From Clostridium sp. UBA4108 (GTDB lineage Bacteria; Bacillota; Clostridia; Clostridiales; Clostridiaceae): a stretch of 64,000 bases of DNA. The stretch spans positions 181,464-245,463 of the forward strand of contig DFXM01000020.1 of the NCBI GenBank assembly GCA_002381695.1, given 5' to 3'. This document shows positions 24,927 to 33,403 of the stretch, piece by piece. Position numbers and translations under genes: made by a program. Each line of letters opens with the position of its first letter. The first letter of the stretch is position 1. The notes under the pieces were generated by a model. The model did not search any database. It worked only from the letters and a program-made list of their open reading frames with translations, and was not told the origin of the DNA.

Positions 24927-25784
24927 GTGGATTGGCTTAAGAGAATGAACTTAGCCATAGATTATATTGAAGATAATATTATGGAAGATATAGATTATAG
25001 AGAAGTTGCAAGGGTTGCGTGTTGCCCCAATTACCACTTTCAGCGTATGTTCGTTTTTATTACAGAGATACCTTTATCTGAATATATTAGACGCAGAAGG
25101 TTGACTCTTGCTGCTTTTGAATTGCAACAAAGCAATATAAGTATTATGGACATTGCACAGAAATATGGTTATGACTCTCATGCGGCCTTTACACGTGCAT
25201 TTAAGGAAATCCATGGTATTCCACCTATAGATGCACGTAAATCAGGGGCAAACTTGAAGGCTTACCCACCTATGTCTTTTCATATTTCAATTATGGGAGG
25301 TACAGAAATGAATTATAGAATTGAAAACCTTCATGCATTTAGTGCTGTAGGGGTTAGACATGGTGTAAGTATGGAAAATGCATTTAGCTTAATACCTAGG
25401 ATTTGGCAAGAAATGGGACAAAGTGAAATTGGGAATAAATTATTTAAACTAATAGATGAAAATTCAAATAAACAATTAAGTGGTATTATTGGTATTTTAT
25501 CAGAAGGAGACTGGGGGAAGAAGGATGATCTTATTTATTACACAGCTGCTCCATACGAAAAAGAAGCTCCAGTAGATATGGAAAAGGTAAGCTTCCCAGA
25601 AAGTCAGTGGGTAGTTTTTGAGGTACCAACGCTTGGAGATATGCCAAAGAGTTGGAGGAGCTTATATGATCAGTGGGTTCCTACATCAGGATATGCGCTT
25701 GCTGATTTACCTGCAATTGAATGTTATTATCCGCCAGGACACAATCCTCAAAACGAGCTGTGGATACCAATTAGTAAAAAATAA
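24927..25784 (+). CDS. AraC-family regulator with GyrI-like effector domain
   Basis: 285 residues. The N-terminal ~105 residues are a double helix-turn-helix (YREVARVACCPNYHFQRMF and IMDIAQKYGYDSHAAFTRAFKEIHG), followed by a GyrI-like small-molecule-binding domain from about 125 to the end, as in Rob and multidrug-sensing AraC proteins. The end IPISKK is the usual last strand. GTG 24927 follows AGGGGG. A second protein with a GyrI-like fold is encoded 30 bases downstream and is probably co-transcribed. The inducer is likely a lipophilic compound; targets are unknown. Confidence 0.85.
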   Translation: MDWLKRMNLAIDYIEDNIMEDIDYREVARVACCPNYHFQRMFVFITEIPLSEYIRRRRLTLAAFELQQSNISIMDIAQKYGYDSHAAFTRAFKEIHGIPPIDARKSGANLKAYPPMSFHISIMGGTEMNYRIENLHAFSAVGVRHGVSMENAFSLIPRIWQEMGQSEIGNKLFKLIDENSNKQLSGIIGILSEGDWGKKDDLIYYTAAPYEKEAPVDMEKVSFPESQWVVFEVPTLGDMPKSWRSLYDQWVPTSGYALADLPAIECYYPPGHNPQNELWIPISKK

Positions 25785-25814
25785 TTTATAATAAGAGAAA
25801 TGTAGAAGGGAAAG

Positions 25815-26369
25815 ATGAAAATGGCTATACTTAAAAAAATAGAATTTATAAATTTTGGACCATATAAGATTGTGGGCAAAGAAATAAGGACAAAAAATGA
25901 AGCTTTTAATCCTATTTATAAAACAGAGTATCAAACAATTCCGTCTCTCTGGCAACAATGCTTTTCAGATGGCACTTATGAAAATCTTTTAAAACTTAGT
26001 GATTATATACCTACTGAAATTCCAGATGATTATATTGGATATATGAGAGATTATTGCGAAGAGGATGGAACCTTTACCTATGTGGTAGGTATGTTTATGA
26101 AAGAAAATACGCCTATACCCCATGGATATGCTTCTTATGACATACCATCTTGTACCATTGCAAAAGCATGGATTGAGGGGGAGGAGTTTGATATTTATCC
26201 TAATGCACATAGCTTAACAGTAGAAGGAATCAATGAAAATGGATATGGTGTTGATTGGGAAAATTACTTTGCTTGTGAAGTGTATACTGATTCAAGGTTT
26301 GGAATACCTAAAAATAATGGGCAGAAAACTTTAATACTTGATTTTTATATTCCATGCAAAAAACAATAA
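25815..26369 (+). CDS. GyrI-like effector-binding domain protein
   Basis: 184-residue stand-alone sensor or binding domain. KIEFINFGPYKIVGKEIRTKNE is the first strand pair, and YVVGMFMKENTPIPHGYASYDIP and CTIAKAWIEG are the core of the fold, ending FYIPCKK. It has no DNA-binding part. It follows the AraC/GyrI gene closely, so the two may handle the same ligand; several such proteins act as hydrolases or sequester xenobiotics. Start is ATG 25815 (AAGGGA three bases upstream) or ATG 25821 (better spacing). Confidence 0.75.
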   Translation: MKMAILKKIEFINFGPYKIVGKEIRTKNEAFNPIYKTEYQTIPSLWQQCFSDGTYENLLKLSDYIPTEIPDDYIGYMRDYCEEDGTFTYVVGMFMKENTPIPHGYASYDIPSCTIAKAWIEGEEFDIYPNAHSLTVEGINENGYGVDWENYFACEVYTDSRFGIPKNNGQKTLILDFYIPCKKQ

Positions 26370-26395
26370 TTAAACATTTAATTTAGATTTCCTTT

Positions 26396-26427
26396 TAATG
26401 GAGTACTAATAAAGAGATACTCCGTTA
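26396..26427 (+). terminator. Terminator-like hairpin
   Basis: AATGGAGTA / TACTCCGTT with a 12-base loop. There is no clean T-run immediately after (AGTAAGG, then TCTTTATT), so efficiency is uncertain. Confidence 0.5.
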
Positions 26428-26502
26428 GTAAGGAGATCTTTATTTATTATTAAGAGATATTATTGAAATAATATTAAATCTTAATTAATTCAATTTTGTG
26501 AT

Positions 26503-26545
26503 AAATCTATTTGTAGAATATAGAAATTTAATTGCAATCTACATA
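26503..26545. repeat. Solo right end of the MITE-like family
   Basis: AAATCTATTTGTAGAATATAG then AATTTAATTGCAAT resembles the right inverted repeat of M2 (2619-2658). No left end is seen within several hundred bases. The remainder of 26428-26701 holds no gene. Confidence 0.45.
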
Positions 26546-26701
26546 TTAAATATAGCGACTCTATATAAAAATTGTAATTTATTAAATATAAAGTATGTTA
26601 TGATTTTACTATATAGATTTAGGACAATAAATTTTATTGTTTAAAAAAGAAAATTTTAAATAAGTCTTTAAGAGTACATAAATATAGAGGAGATTATTAA
26701 T

Positions 26702-27223
26702 ATGAGACTATTTCATGTCAGCGAAGAAAGTGATATAAAAATATTTCATCCAAGGGTACCTACACGAGAAGATTTAGATAAAAATATTGGTCTGGTATGG
26801 GCTATAAATGAAGTATGTCTTCCTAATTTTCTAACTCCAAGAGATTGTCCAAGAGTTACTTATCATATAGGGAAAAATACAGACACTACCCATATTAAAA
26901 GATACATATCATCTAAGGACTGTAATCACGTTGTAGCAATTGAAAGCAAATGGTTTAATCTTATGAGTGATACTACTCTATACATCTATGAATTTAATAT
27001 AGATGAGTTCTATTTACAGGATGAAGCAGCAGGATATTATGTCAGTGAAAAGGTACAAATTCCAATTAATAAGATTGAGGTTTCTGATTTATTCTCAGAG
27101 ATTTTTAAAAGAAATATAGAGCTTAGAGTAGTAAAAAATCTTTGGGATTTGCATGATGAAATAAAAATAACAAGCTTTCATTGGTCCATGTGTAGGATGA
27201 GAAATGCTATTCCTAGATTATAA
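26702..27223 (+). CDS. DUF6886 family protein
   Basis: 173 residues. MRLFHVSEESDIKIFHPR, VWAINEVCLPNFLTPRDCPR, HVVAIESKWF and YYVSEKVQIPI recall the DUF6886 family. The pattern of an N-terminal HXSE, a Trp-Ala-Ile stretch and a PRDCPR motif suggests an ADP-ribosyltransferase-like fold, but that is my inference. No biochemical role is known to me. ATG follows GGAGA. It lies just upstream of the broken GNAT gene. Confidence 0.65.
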   Translation: MRLFHVSEESDIKIFHPRVPTREDLDKNIGLVWAINEVCLPNFLTPRDCPRVTYHIGKNTDTTHIKRYISSKDCNHVVAIESKWFNLMSDTTLYIYEFNIDEFYLQDEAAGYYVSEKVQIPINKIEVSDLFSEIFKRNIELRVVKNLWDLHDEIKITSFHWSMCRMRNAIPRL

Positions 27224-27254
27224 TTATATAAAATTAAAGTGAGGATAAAAAAAG

Positions 27255-28133
27255 ATGGTTAGAGAATATAATAAAAATGATATTGATGAAATAATAGGGT
27301 TATTTGATTTGCATAATGAACTTTCAGAAGTTGAAGAAAGTGAAAAAAGAAAAGAATTAGAAGCTGGGGAAAAAGTATTAGTTTATGAAGAAAATAATGA
27401 AATAATAGGAATATGTTATGCATAATTTTGGAAAAATTCGGAGATAGGCAGTTGTGCAGAAGTAATTATATCTGTAAAGGAAGAATATAATTTTAAAGAA
27501 ATAGCTAATTTGCTATGGGAAGCTATACAAGCTCAACTAGAAGAAAAGGAAGTAGTTTTTGTAATTACTCATTATAATGAAAAGCACAACCAATGCAAAG
27601 AATTCTATTCTGAAAAGAAATTTGATCAATGGTTTGGTATTAATGGAATGATTTATAAAGGTGGACAATGTGAGAAGACAAAGTTAACCTTTAGGAATTA
27701 TGAAGAAAGTGACTTTCATGAATATTATGATAGTCTAGGTCAGTGCTTTAGTCCTACGAAAACAGCTAATGATATAAGACCTTTTAATGTCTATACAGGG
27801 GCTTCATCAGAAAAACTTGAAAAATTAAAAAAAGAAATGTTAGAAGTTAAAGATTCTATATATTTATTTTATGATGGTGAAGATTTTGTTGGTTCTTCAA
27901 TAATAAAGGATGAAGATATTGATGATGTATTTGCAGTACCAAAGCATCAAGGAAAGGGTTATGGAAGAAAAATAATGGAAGCTACATTGAATTTAGCTCT
28001 CGAAAGAGATCCTGAAAAAATCACATTAGGTGCAGTGGCTTGGAATAAGGTAGCTATCAATCTTTACAAAAGCCTTGGATTTGAAATCTACAGAACCTTT
28101 GAGCATAGAAGGTTGTTTTTAAATAGGAGTTAA
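27255..28133 (+). pseudogene. Two-domain GNAT acetyltransferase with in-frame TAA
   Basis: One frame runs from ATG 27255 (site GTGAGGA) to 28133, 292 codons, interrupted only by TAA at 27423-27425 (codon 57), in the sequence EIIGICYA-stop-FWKNSEIGSC. A TAT-to-TAA change would restore a normal aromatic residue in the fold. The second domain is intact: VFAVPKHQGKGYGRKIMEA (about residue 235) is the acetyl-CoA loop, then NLYKSLGFEIYR. Translation restart could still give a 207-residue C-terminal protein from TTG 27510, but no good site is seen there. Either a recent pseudogene or a sequencing error. Confidence 0.75.
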
Positions 28134-28222
28134 TAAGAGATTAAATAAACTTATAAGAAATGCATTTTTATTAGATTTAAACTAACTTGGTTATTAGGAA
28201 AATTTATGGAGGAGTAATGCTG

Positions 28223-29140
28223 ATGAAAATATATAATGATATACCAAATTCTAGCTCATGGTGTAGAGTTAAAGAAATCAATAAAGGATGGTCAAGTGAT
28301 AAAAAATATTATATCCAAAGAGAAGATGGTAAAGAATTACTACTTAGAATATCAGATACATCTCAGTATGAAAATAAATTGAAGGAATTTCAAGCGGTAA
28401 AACAGCTTGAACATAGGGATATTTTAATGTCACGGCCAATTGATTTTGGAGTGTGTAATAAAGGTGAAGAGGTTTTTACTTTACTTACTTGGGTAAGTGG
28501 TGAGGATGCAGAAATTGTTCTTCCTACACTTAGTGATAAACAGCAATATGAAATGGGAATTAAAGCAGGAGAAATGTTAAGGCAAATACACGAAATCCCA
28601 GCGCCTCAAGATCAAATATCTTGGTCAGAACATTTTAATCGTAAAATAGACAGAAAAATAGTGAATTATAAAGCCTGTGGTATTTATTTAAGAGGAGCAA
28701 ATAAGATAATCAACTATATTGAAGAAAACCGTTATCTTTTAGAAAATCGACCACAGTCTTTTCAGCACGGTGATTATCATATTGGAAATATGATTATTAC
28801 AAAATCAGGAGAATTGGGTATCATTGACTTTAACAGGTTTGATTATGGTGATCCATGGGAGGAGTTTAATCGTATTACTTGGTGCGTAAATAAAAGCGAA
28901 TTATTTGCATCTGGATATATTAATTCATATTTTAATTATAAGGTACCTGATTTATTTTTCAAGTTGATGGCATTGTATATTGCTAGTAACCAACTTTCAT
29001 CAATTCCTTGGGCAGTTCCTTTTGGAGAAGAAGAAGTAAATATTATGCTTGAGCAAACGGAATCAGTCTTAAAATGGTACGATGATTTTGAAATACATAT
29101 ACCAAAGTGGTATGTCTCAAACTTTATGGAAGGAATATAA
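28223..29140 (+). CDS. Aminoglycoside phosphotransferase (APH)-family kinase
   Basis: 305-residue small-molecule kinase. FQHGDYHIGNMI (Brenner-type catalytic loop with Asp) and GIIDFNRFDYGDPWEEF (metal-binding Asp) are the APH signatures. An N-terminal glycine-poor lobe has LLLRISD (Lys replaced; the ATP-contact Lys may be elsewhere). The frame opens at TTG 28187, but GGAGGAG (28208-28214) fits ATG 28223; ATG 28217 is an alternative. Family members phosphorylate aminoglycosides, macrolides, sugars or choline-like compounds, and the motif set here does not tell which. Confidence 0.82.
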   Translation: MKIYNDIPNSSSWCRVKEINKGWSSDKKYYIQREDGKELLLRISDTSQYENKLKEFQAVKQLEHRDILMSRPIDFGVCNKGEEVFTLLTWVSGEDAEIVLPTLSDKQQYEMGIKAGEMLRQIHEIPAPQDQISWSEHFNRKIDRKIVNYKACGIYLRGANKIINYIEENRYLLENRPQSFQHGDYHIGNMIITKSGELGIIDFNRFDYGDPWEEFNRITWCVNKSELFASGYINSYFNYKVPDLFFKLMALYIASNQLSSIPWAVPFGEEEVNIMLEQTESVLKWYDDFEIHIPKWYVSNFMEGI

Positions 29141-29281
29141 GTTTTAGAGATAGCCTATATTAACAATGCAAATTTAGGAGTTAGGCCTTTCATTGGAATA
29201 AGATATATAGATATATTTTTATTAATATGCAATAAATAAAATTAAATGTTATAAAAATAGAATATTTAAGGGGGAATATGT

Positions 29282-29719
29282 ATGAAAATAGTGAATCGGT
29301 CATTATTTTGGCTACATTTATTTGTAGGAATAGGAGCTATTGCTGGTGGATTAGCAGCCATTACTAATCCTCTAGCCCCAATGGGAATGCCAGTTGAGGC
29401 TTTAAAAAAATCACCTTTCACTAGCTATTTAATACCTGGTATTATATTATTTACTGTCATTGGAGTTGGAAATGTTTTTAGTGCTATAATGTTTCGTTTT
29501 AAGTTGAGATTCCAAGGGTATATAAGTAGCATTTTCAGCTGGGCACTAGTAATTTGGATTATCATACAATGCATAATGCTTCAGGCTGTTGTAGCATTAC
29601 ATGTTATATTTTTTATCATTGGACTCATACAAGGTATTTTATCAACGATTATTTTATTTGATAAGAGATTGTTTCCAACAAATATTATTTTAGATTTTTA
29701 TGAGGGAATGAGAAAGTAA
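29282..29719 (+). CDS. Four-helix membrane protein, family unknown
   Basis: 145 residues with four membrane helices at about 6-28, 47-69, 78-101 and 104-126. The first loop has NPLAPMGMPVEALKKSPF. This layout occurs in many uncharacterised small membrane proteins. ATG follows AGGGGG. It is monocistronic, about 180 bases before the M-box, with which it has no obvious link. No function is assigned. Confidence 0.65.
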   Translation: MKIVNRSLFWLHLFVGIGAIAGGLAAITNPLAPMGMPVEALKKSPFTSYLIPGIILFTVIGVGNVFSAIMFRFKLRFQGYISSIFSWALVIWIIIQCIMLQAVVALHVIFFIIGLIQGILSTIILFDKRLFPTNIILDFYEGMRK

Positions 29720-29894
29720 GTATAGTGAGAAAAATTTTAAAAAGGATGTTAAAGAAAAACATGAAATTACTGATCCTAAAGATGTGAAAAGAATTGTGAT
29801 ATTAGGAGCAAGGAGATTTACATGTGAAATTTAGTTATATTAAAAAAAGGTTGACAATTTTACTATATTAGAATAACATAAAAGTGTAAATTTA

Positions 29895-30100
29895 ATAAAA
29901 CCTCGGTAGGTGAGGTTACTACAAGGATACGGGTTGCTGCCGTAAAAGGGTGGAAACATTCTGAACTGGTTAGCAGGTTTTGCCGAACAAAGAAGGCTTA
30001 ATCTAATGCAACTTCATTGCCTTGAAGAGCCAAAACTTGAACGAGAAAGCGTTATTAATGATGCCTTCGTCATGTTCAATTTTTGACGAGGTTTTTTTAT
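29895..30100 (+). ncRNA. M-box (ykoK) magnesium riboswitch upstream of mgtA
   Basis: The conserved 5' block CGGTAGGTGAGGTTACTAC, then GGATACGGGTTGCTGCCG, and later stretches GGAAACATTCTG and AAGGCTTAATCTAATGCAAC match the M-box pattern. P1 would pair AACCTCG (29899-29905) with CGAGGTT (30087-30093). The latter also belongs to a terminator stem, CGTCA / TGACG (30068-30088) then AGG plus seven T residues. This competition is how Mg2+ would switch transcription. Downstream lies the Mg2+-transporting ATPase gene, fitting the known role. Confidence 0.88.
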
Positions 30101-30132
30101 ATTCTATTTTAAATTTTTGGAGGTGGAAAAGA

Positions 30133-30237
30133 ATGGACTCTAGCGATAGTAGTATGGACAGTGAAGATAAGTGTATATATTTAAAGAGAATTAAATATTC
30201 AAGTGTTAGACATCATTCTTTTCTGACTGAAGTTTAA
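30133..30237 (+). CDS. 34-residue ORF between the M-box and mgtA
   Basis: ATG 30133 has an excellent site, GGAGGTGG, and follows the M-box terminator. The product begins MDSSDSSMDSEDKCIYLKR and continues IKYSSVRHHSFLTEV: an acidic, Ser-rich half and a basic half, with no membrane helix. It resembles no leader peptide I know. Because it is only transcribed when the riboswitch reads through, it could be a regulatory peptide or a translated leader affecting the second hairpin at 30379. A longer frame from 30022 overlaps the aptamer and is spurious. Confidence 0.5.
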   Translation: MDSSDSSMDSEDKCIYLKRIKYSSVRHHSFLTEV

Positions 30238-30360
30238 TTTCAAGTTATTAAAATAGTATCTATTATGTATACATTTCTATAAATCAAATCTTATTATCTT
30301 CAATTGTTCTTTATCGAAAAATTCATACGCTATTGAATACCAATTTTATTTTATTATTTA

Positions 30361-30425
30361 AAGGGTTAAAAAACTCTAAAAGGTTAAAAATATATTTAGT
30401 TAACCTTTAGTTTTCTATTGTCTTT
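30361..30425 (+). promoter_or_regulatory. Second hairpin in the mgtA leader with alternative partners
   Basis: AAAGGTTAA (30379-30387) pairs with TTAACCTTT (30400-30408), followed by a loose T-rich run (AGTTTTCTATTG). A near copy, AAGGGTTAA (30361-30369), could pair with the same strand. Two mutually exclusive hairpins are therefore possible before the mgtA start. Confidence 0.45.
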
Positions 30426-30449
30426 TTTATGAATTTGGAGGTGTAAATT

Positions 30450-33095
30450 ATGATGAAGAAAAGAAAAGTAAATATTCAAAACAGAGTAAAAGAAAATACA
30501 ACCAGACTTTTTGATTTCAGTATGATGGATTTAGAAAGAGTTTATGATAAACTAAATACAAATATCAATGGTTTAGCAATGAAGGAAGCAGAAAATAGAT
30601 TTGAAAAGCATGGCTTGAATCAGATAGCTCATGAAAGGCCAACACCATGGTATATACAGTTAATTAAAGCATTTATCAATCCCTTTGTGTTAGTTTTATT
30701 AGCTCTTGCAGTAGTATCTCTAATAACTGATGTTGTGGTTGCTGCTCCAGAAGATAGAAGTTATACAACTTCAATTGTTATCGGCATAATGGTAGCTATA
30801 AGTGGATTTTTAAAATTTTTTCAGGAATTTAAATCAGGTAAGGCTGCTGAAAAACTAAAAGCTTTAGTAAGAACAACTGCAGCAGTATGTAGAAAAGAAT
30901 CAGGAATCAATGAAATCGATATGTCAGAAATTGTACCTGGGGATATAGTATATCTTGCAGCAGGAGATATGATACCTGCTGATGTTAGAATAATAAATAG
31001 TAAGGACTTATTCGTTAGCCAATCTTCTTTAACAGGAGAATCAGAGCCAGTTGAGAAATATTCAATATTAAAAAAACCGAGTAAAGATTTAAGTGTTGCT
31101 GAACTTGATAATATATGTTTGCTAGGAACAAATATTATAAGTGGAAGTGCTACTGCCGTAGTTGTTGCTACAGGAAATGATACTTATTTGGGCTCTATGG
31201 CATCAAATTTAGTAGGAACTAAAACCCAAACAAGTTTTGAAAAAGGAGTAAATAGCGTAAGTATCCTGATTATAAAATTCATGCTTGTTATGGTACCTAT
31301 AGTATTTTTAGTAAATGGTATCTCAAAAGGAGATTGGTTAGAAGCTCTACTCTTTGCAATATCAATAGCAGTTGGGCTTACACCAGAAATGTTACCAATG
31401 ATTGTGACAACAAATCTTGCAAAGGGTGCTGTTGTTATGGCAAAGCATAAGACTGTAGTAAAAAAACTTGATGCCATACAGAACTTTGGTGCAATGGATG
31501 TGTTATGTACTGATAAAACAGGAACTTTAACTCTTGATAAGATAGTTGTTGAAAGACATTTAGATATTCATGGAGAAGAAGATTTAAGAGTATTAAGGCA
31601 TGGTTACTTAAATAGCTTTTATCAGACAGGACTTCGTAATTTGATGGATGTAGCAATATTAGAGCATGGAAAAGAAAATGGGTTTACTGAACTTGAAAAT
31701 AATTATACAAAAGTAGATGAAATTCCATTTGATTTTTCAAGAAGAAGAATGTCAGTAGTATTGAAAGATCAAGAAGGAAAAAGACAACTTGTAACAAAGG
31801 GTGCCGTGGAAGAAATGCTCTCAATCTGTACTTTAGCAGAATATAAAGGAAATGTAGTAGAACTTACAGATGATATAAAAAATGAAATTCTTGATATGGT
31901 AACTAAATTAAATAATGAAGGTATGAGAGTTATTGCAATTGCACAAAAAAATGATATACCTGACGAGAATAACTTTAGCGTGGCAGACGAAAGCAATATG
32001 GTTATTATGGGATATATAGGATTTCTAGACCCACCAAAGGAATCTGCAGTAGATGCCATAAAAGCACTTAGTGAAAATGGTGTAGAAGTAAAAATACTTA
32101 CTGGTGATAATGATGCTGTAACATTAAAAATATGTAGTGAAGTTGGCTTAAAAGTTAGTAATATACTTCTTGGAACTGATGTGGAAAGTATGAGTGATGA
32201 GGATTTGGCTAAAGTAGTAGATAGAACTAATGTGTTTGCGAAACTTTCTCCACTTCAAAAATCACGAATAATAAAAGTACTTCAAGATAAAGGGCATACT
32301 GTGGGTTATATGGGAGATGGAATAAATGATGCTGCAGCTTTACGTCAATCAGATGTTGGAATTTCTGTTGATACTGCTGTAGATATTGCAAAAGAATCTG
32401 CAGATATAATTTTACTTGAGAAGAGCCTAATGGTGCTTGAAGAAGGAGTTATAGAGGGTAGAAAGGTTTTCGGAAATATCATAAAGTATATAAAGATGAC
32501 TGCGAGTTCAAACTTTGGTAATGTATTTAGTGTGCTAGTTGCTAGTGCGTTTTTACCATTTTTACCTATGTTACCTATCCATCTTTTAATACAAAATTTA
32601 TTTTATGATGTATCTCAAATTTCTATTCCATGGGACACAATGGATAGTGAATATTTAAGGAAACCAAGAAAGTGGAATGCAGATGATATTGGAAGATTTA
32701 TGATTTTTATTGGTCCAATAAGTTCTTTATTTGATATAACGACTTATTTGGTAATGTGGTTTGTATTCAAAGCAAACACTCCAGCAATGCAATCACTATT
32801 CCAATCAGGTTGGTTTATTGAAGGACTTTTATCTCAAACTCTTATTGTACACATGATTAGAACTAAAAAGATACCATTTATACAAAGTAGAGCTACAATT
32901 CCAGTACTTTTATTAACAGGTGTTATAATTGCGGCAGGTATATGTTTACCATTCACAGCCTTTGGAGCTTCAGTGGGATTTCAACCATTACCATTATCTT
33001 ATTTCCCATGGCTTGTAGGAATTTTGTTATCTTATTGTACATTAACACAAATTATAAAAACAATGTACATTAAGAAATTTAATAATTGGTTGTAA
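30450..33095 (+). CDS. mgtA: Magnesium-translocating P-type ATPase
   Basis: P3B-type ATPase importing Mg2+, 881 residues, full length for the family. Key motifs: SLTGESEP (actuator, about 193-200), CTDKTGTLT with the phosphorylated Asp355, VTKGAVEEM (nucleotide domain), KILTGDND and YMGDGINDAAALRQSDVGISVD (hinge). There are about ten membrane helices, with the ion-site helix carrying AISIAVGLTPEMLP, as in MgtA/MgtB. Start ATG-ATG has GGAGGTG upstream. Control by the M-box and possibly by a second leader hairpin means it is made under magnesium limitation. A MITE-family fragment lies just after the stop. Confidence 0.95.
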   Translation: MMKKRKVNIQNRVKENTTRLFDFSMMDLERVYDKLNTNINGLAMKEAENRFEKHGLNQIAHERPTPWYIQLIKAFINPFVLVLLALAVVSLITDVVVAAPEDRSYTTSIVIGIMVAISGFLKFFQEFKSGKAAEKLKALVRTTAAVCRKESGINEIDMSEIVPGDIVYLAAGDMIPADVRIINSKDLFVSQSSLTGESEPVEKYSILKKPSKDLSVAELDNICLLGTNIISGSATAVVVATGNDTYLGSMASNLVGTKTQTSFEKGVNSVSILIIKFMLVMVPIVFLVNGISKGDWLEALLFAISIAVGLTPEMLPMIVTTNLAKGAVVMAKHKTVVKKLDAIQNFGAMDVLCTDKTGTLTLDKIVVERHLDIHGEEDLRVLRHGYLNSFYQTGLRNLMDVAILEHGKENGFTELENNYTKVDEIPFDFSRRRMSVVLKDQEGKRQLVTKGAVEEMLSICTLAEYKGNVVELTDDIKNEILDMVTKLNNEGMRVIAIAQKNDIPDENNFSVADESNMVIMGYIGFLDPPKESAVDAIKALSENGVEVKILTGDNDAVTLKICSEVGLKVSNILLGTDVESMSDEDLAKVVDRTNVFAKLSPLQKSRIIKVLQDKGHTVGYMGDGINDAAALRQSDVGISVDTAVDIAKESADIILLEKSLMVLEEGVIEGRKVFGNIIKYIKMTASSNFGNVFSVLVASAFLPFLPMLPIHLLIQNLFYDVSQISIPWDTMDSEYLRKPRKWNADDIGRFMIFIGPISSLFDITTYLVMWFVFKANTPAMQSLFQSGWFIEGLLSQTLIVHMIRTKKIPFIQSRATIPVLLLTGVIIAAGICLPFTAFGASVGFQPLPLSYFPWLVGILLSYCTLTQIIKTMYIKKFNNWL

Positions 33096-33109
33096 CATTA
33101 TATATATTT

Positions 33110-33152
33110 AAGCTTATTTGTACAATGTAGTTTCATTATTGAAATCTATATA
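33110..33152. repeat. Solo right end of the MITE-like family
   Basis: AAGCTTATTTGTACAATGTAG then TTTCATTATTGAAATCTATAT corresponds to the right inverted repeat of M2 and M3. Only the end is present, 15 bases after mgtA. Confidence 0.45.
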
Positions 33153-33175
33153 TTCACTAAATTTTTATATTAAAG

Positions 33176-33208
33176 GACATTTCTTAATAAAATAAGAAAT
33201 GTCTTTTT
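33176..33208 (+). terminator. Terminator of mgtA
   Basis: Perfect 11-bp stem GACATTTCTTA / TAAGAAATGTC with a six-base loop, then six T residues. Confidence 0.85.
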
Positions 33209-33217
33209 TATGTGTAA

Positions 33218-33241
33218 AAAGTTGAACTTTTGTTCAACTTT
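33218..33241. promoter_or_regulatory. Perfect palindrome upstream of the M3 peptidase gene
   Basis: AAAGTTGAAC / GTTCAACTTT-type arms (AAGTTGAAC and GTTCAACTT are exact complements) around a four-base centre. It lies ten bases after the mgtA terminator and about 165 bases before the next start, so it is an operator candidate rather than a terminator. Confidence 0.4.
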
Positions 33242-33403
33242 AGTACAGAATTATTTTGGATATATAAAGTTAATAGGATAAATAGTAAACTTTTTATAAA
33301 TATAAATTTCAGGAGTATAAGGGAAATAAATAAGTTTATGTGTGAAGTATGTGGATATATTGAGGGAAAAATTTAGAATTTTGTGGATGAAAAGGGGTAA
33401 ATT

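Noticed and set aside
30022..30132. 5' extension of the ORF ending at 30237
   Set aside because: It overlaps the M-box aptamer and its terminator; only the part from ATG 30133 has a ribosome-binding site.
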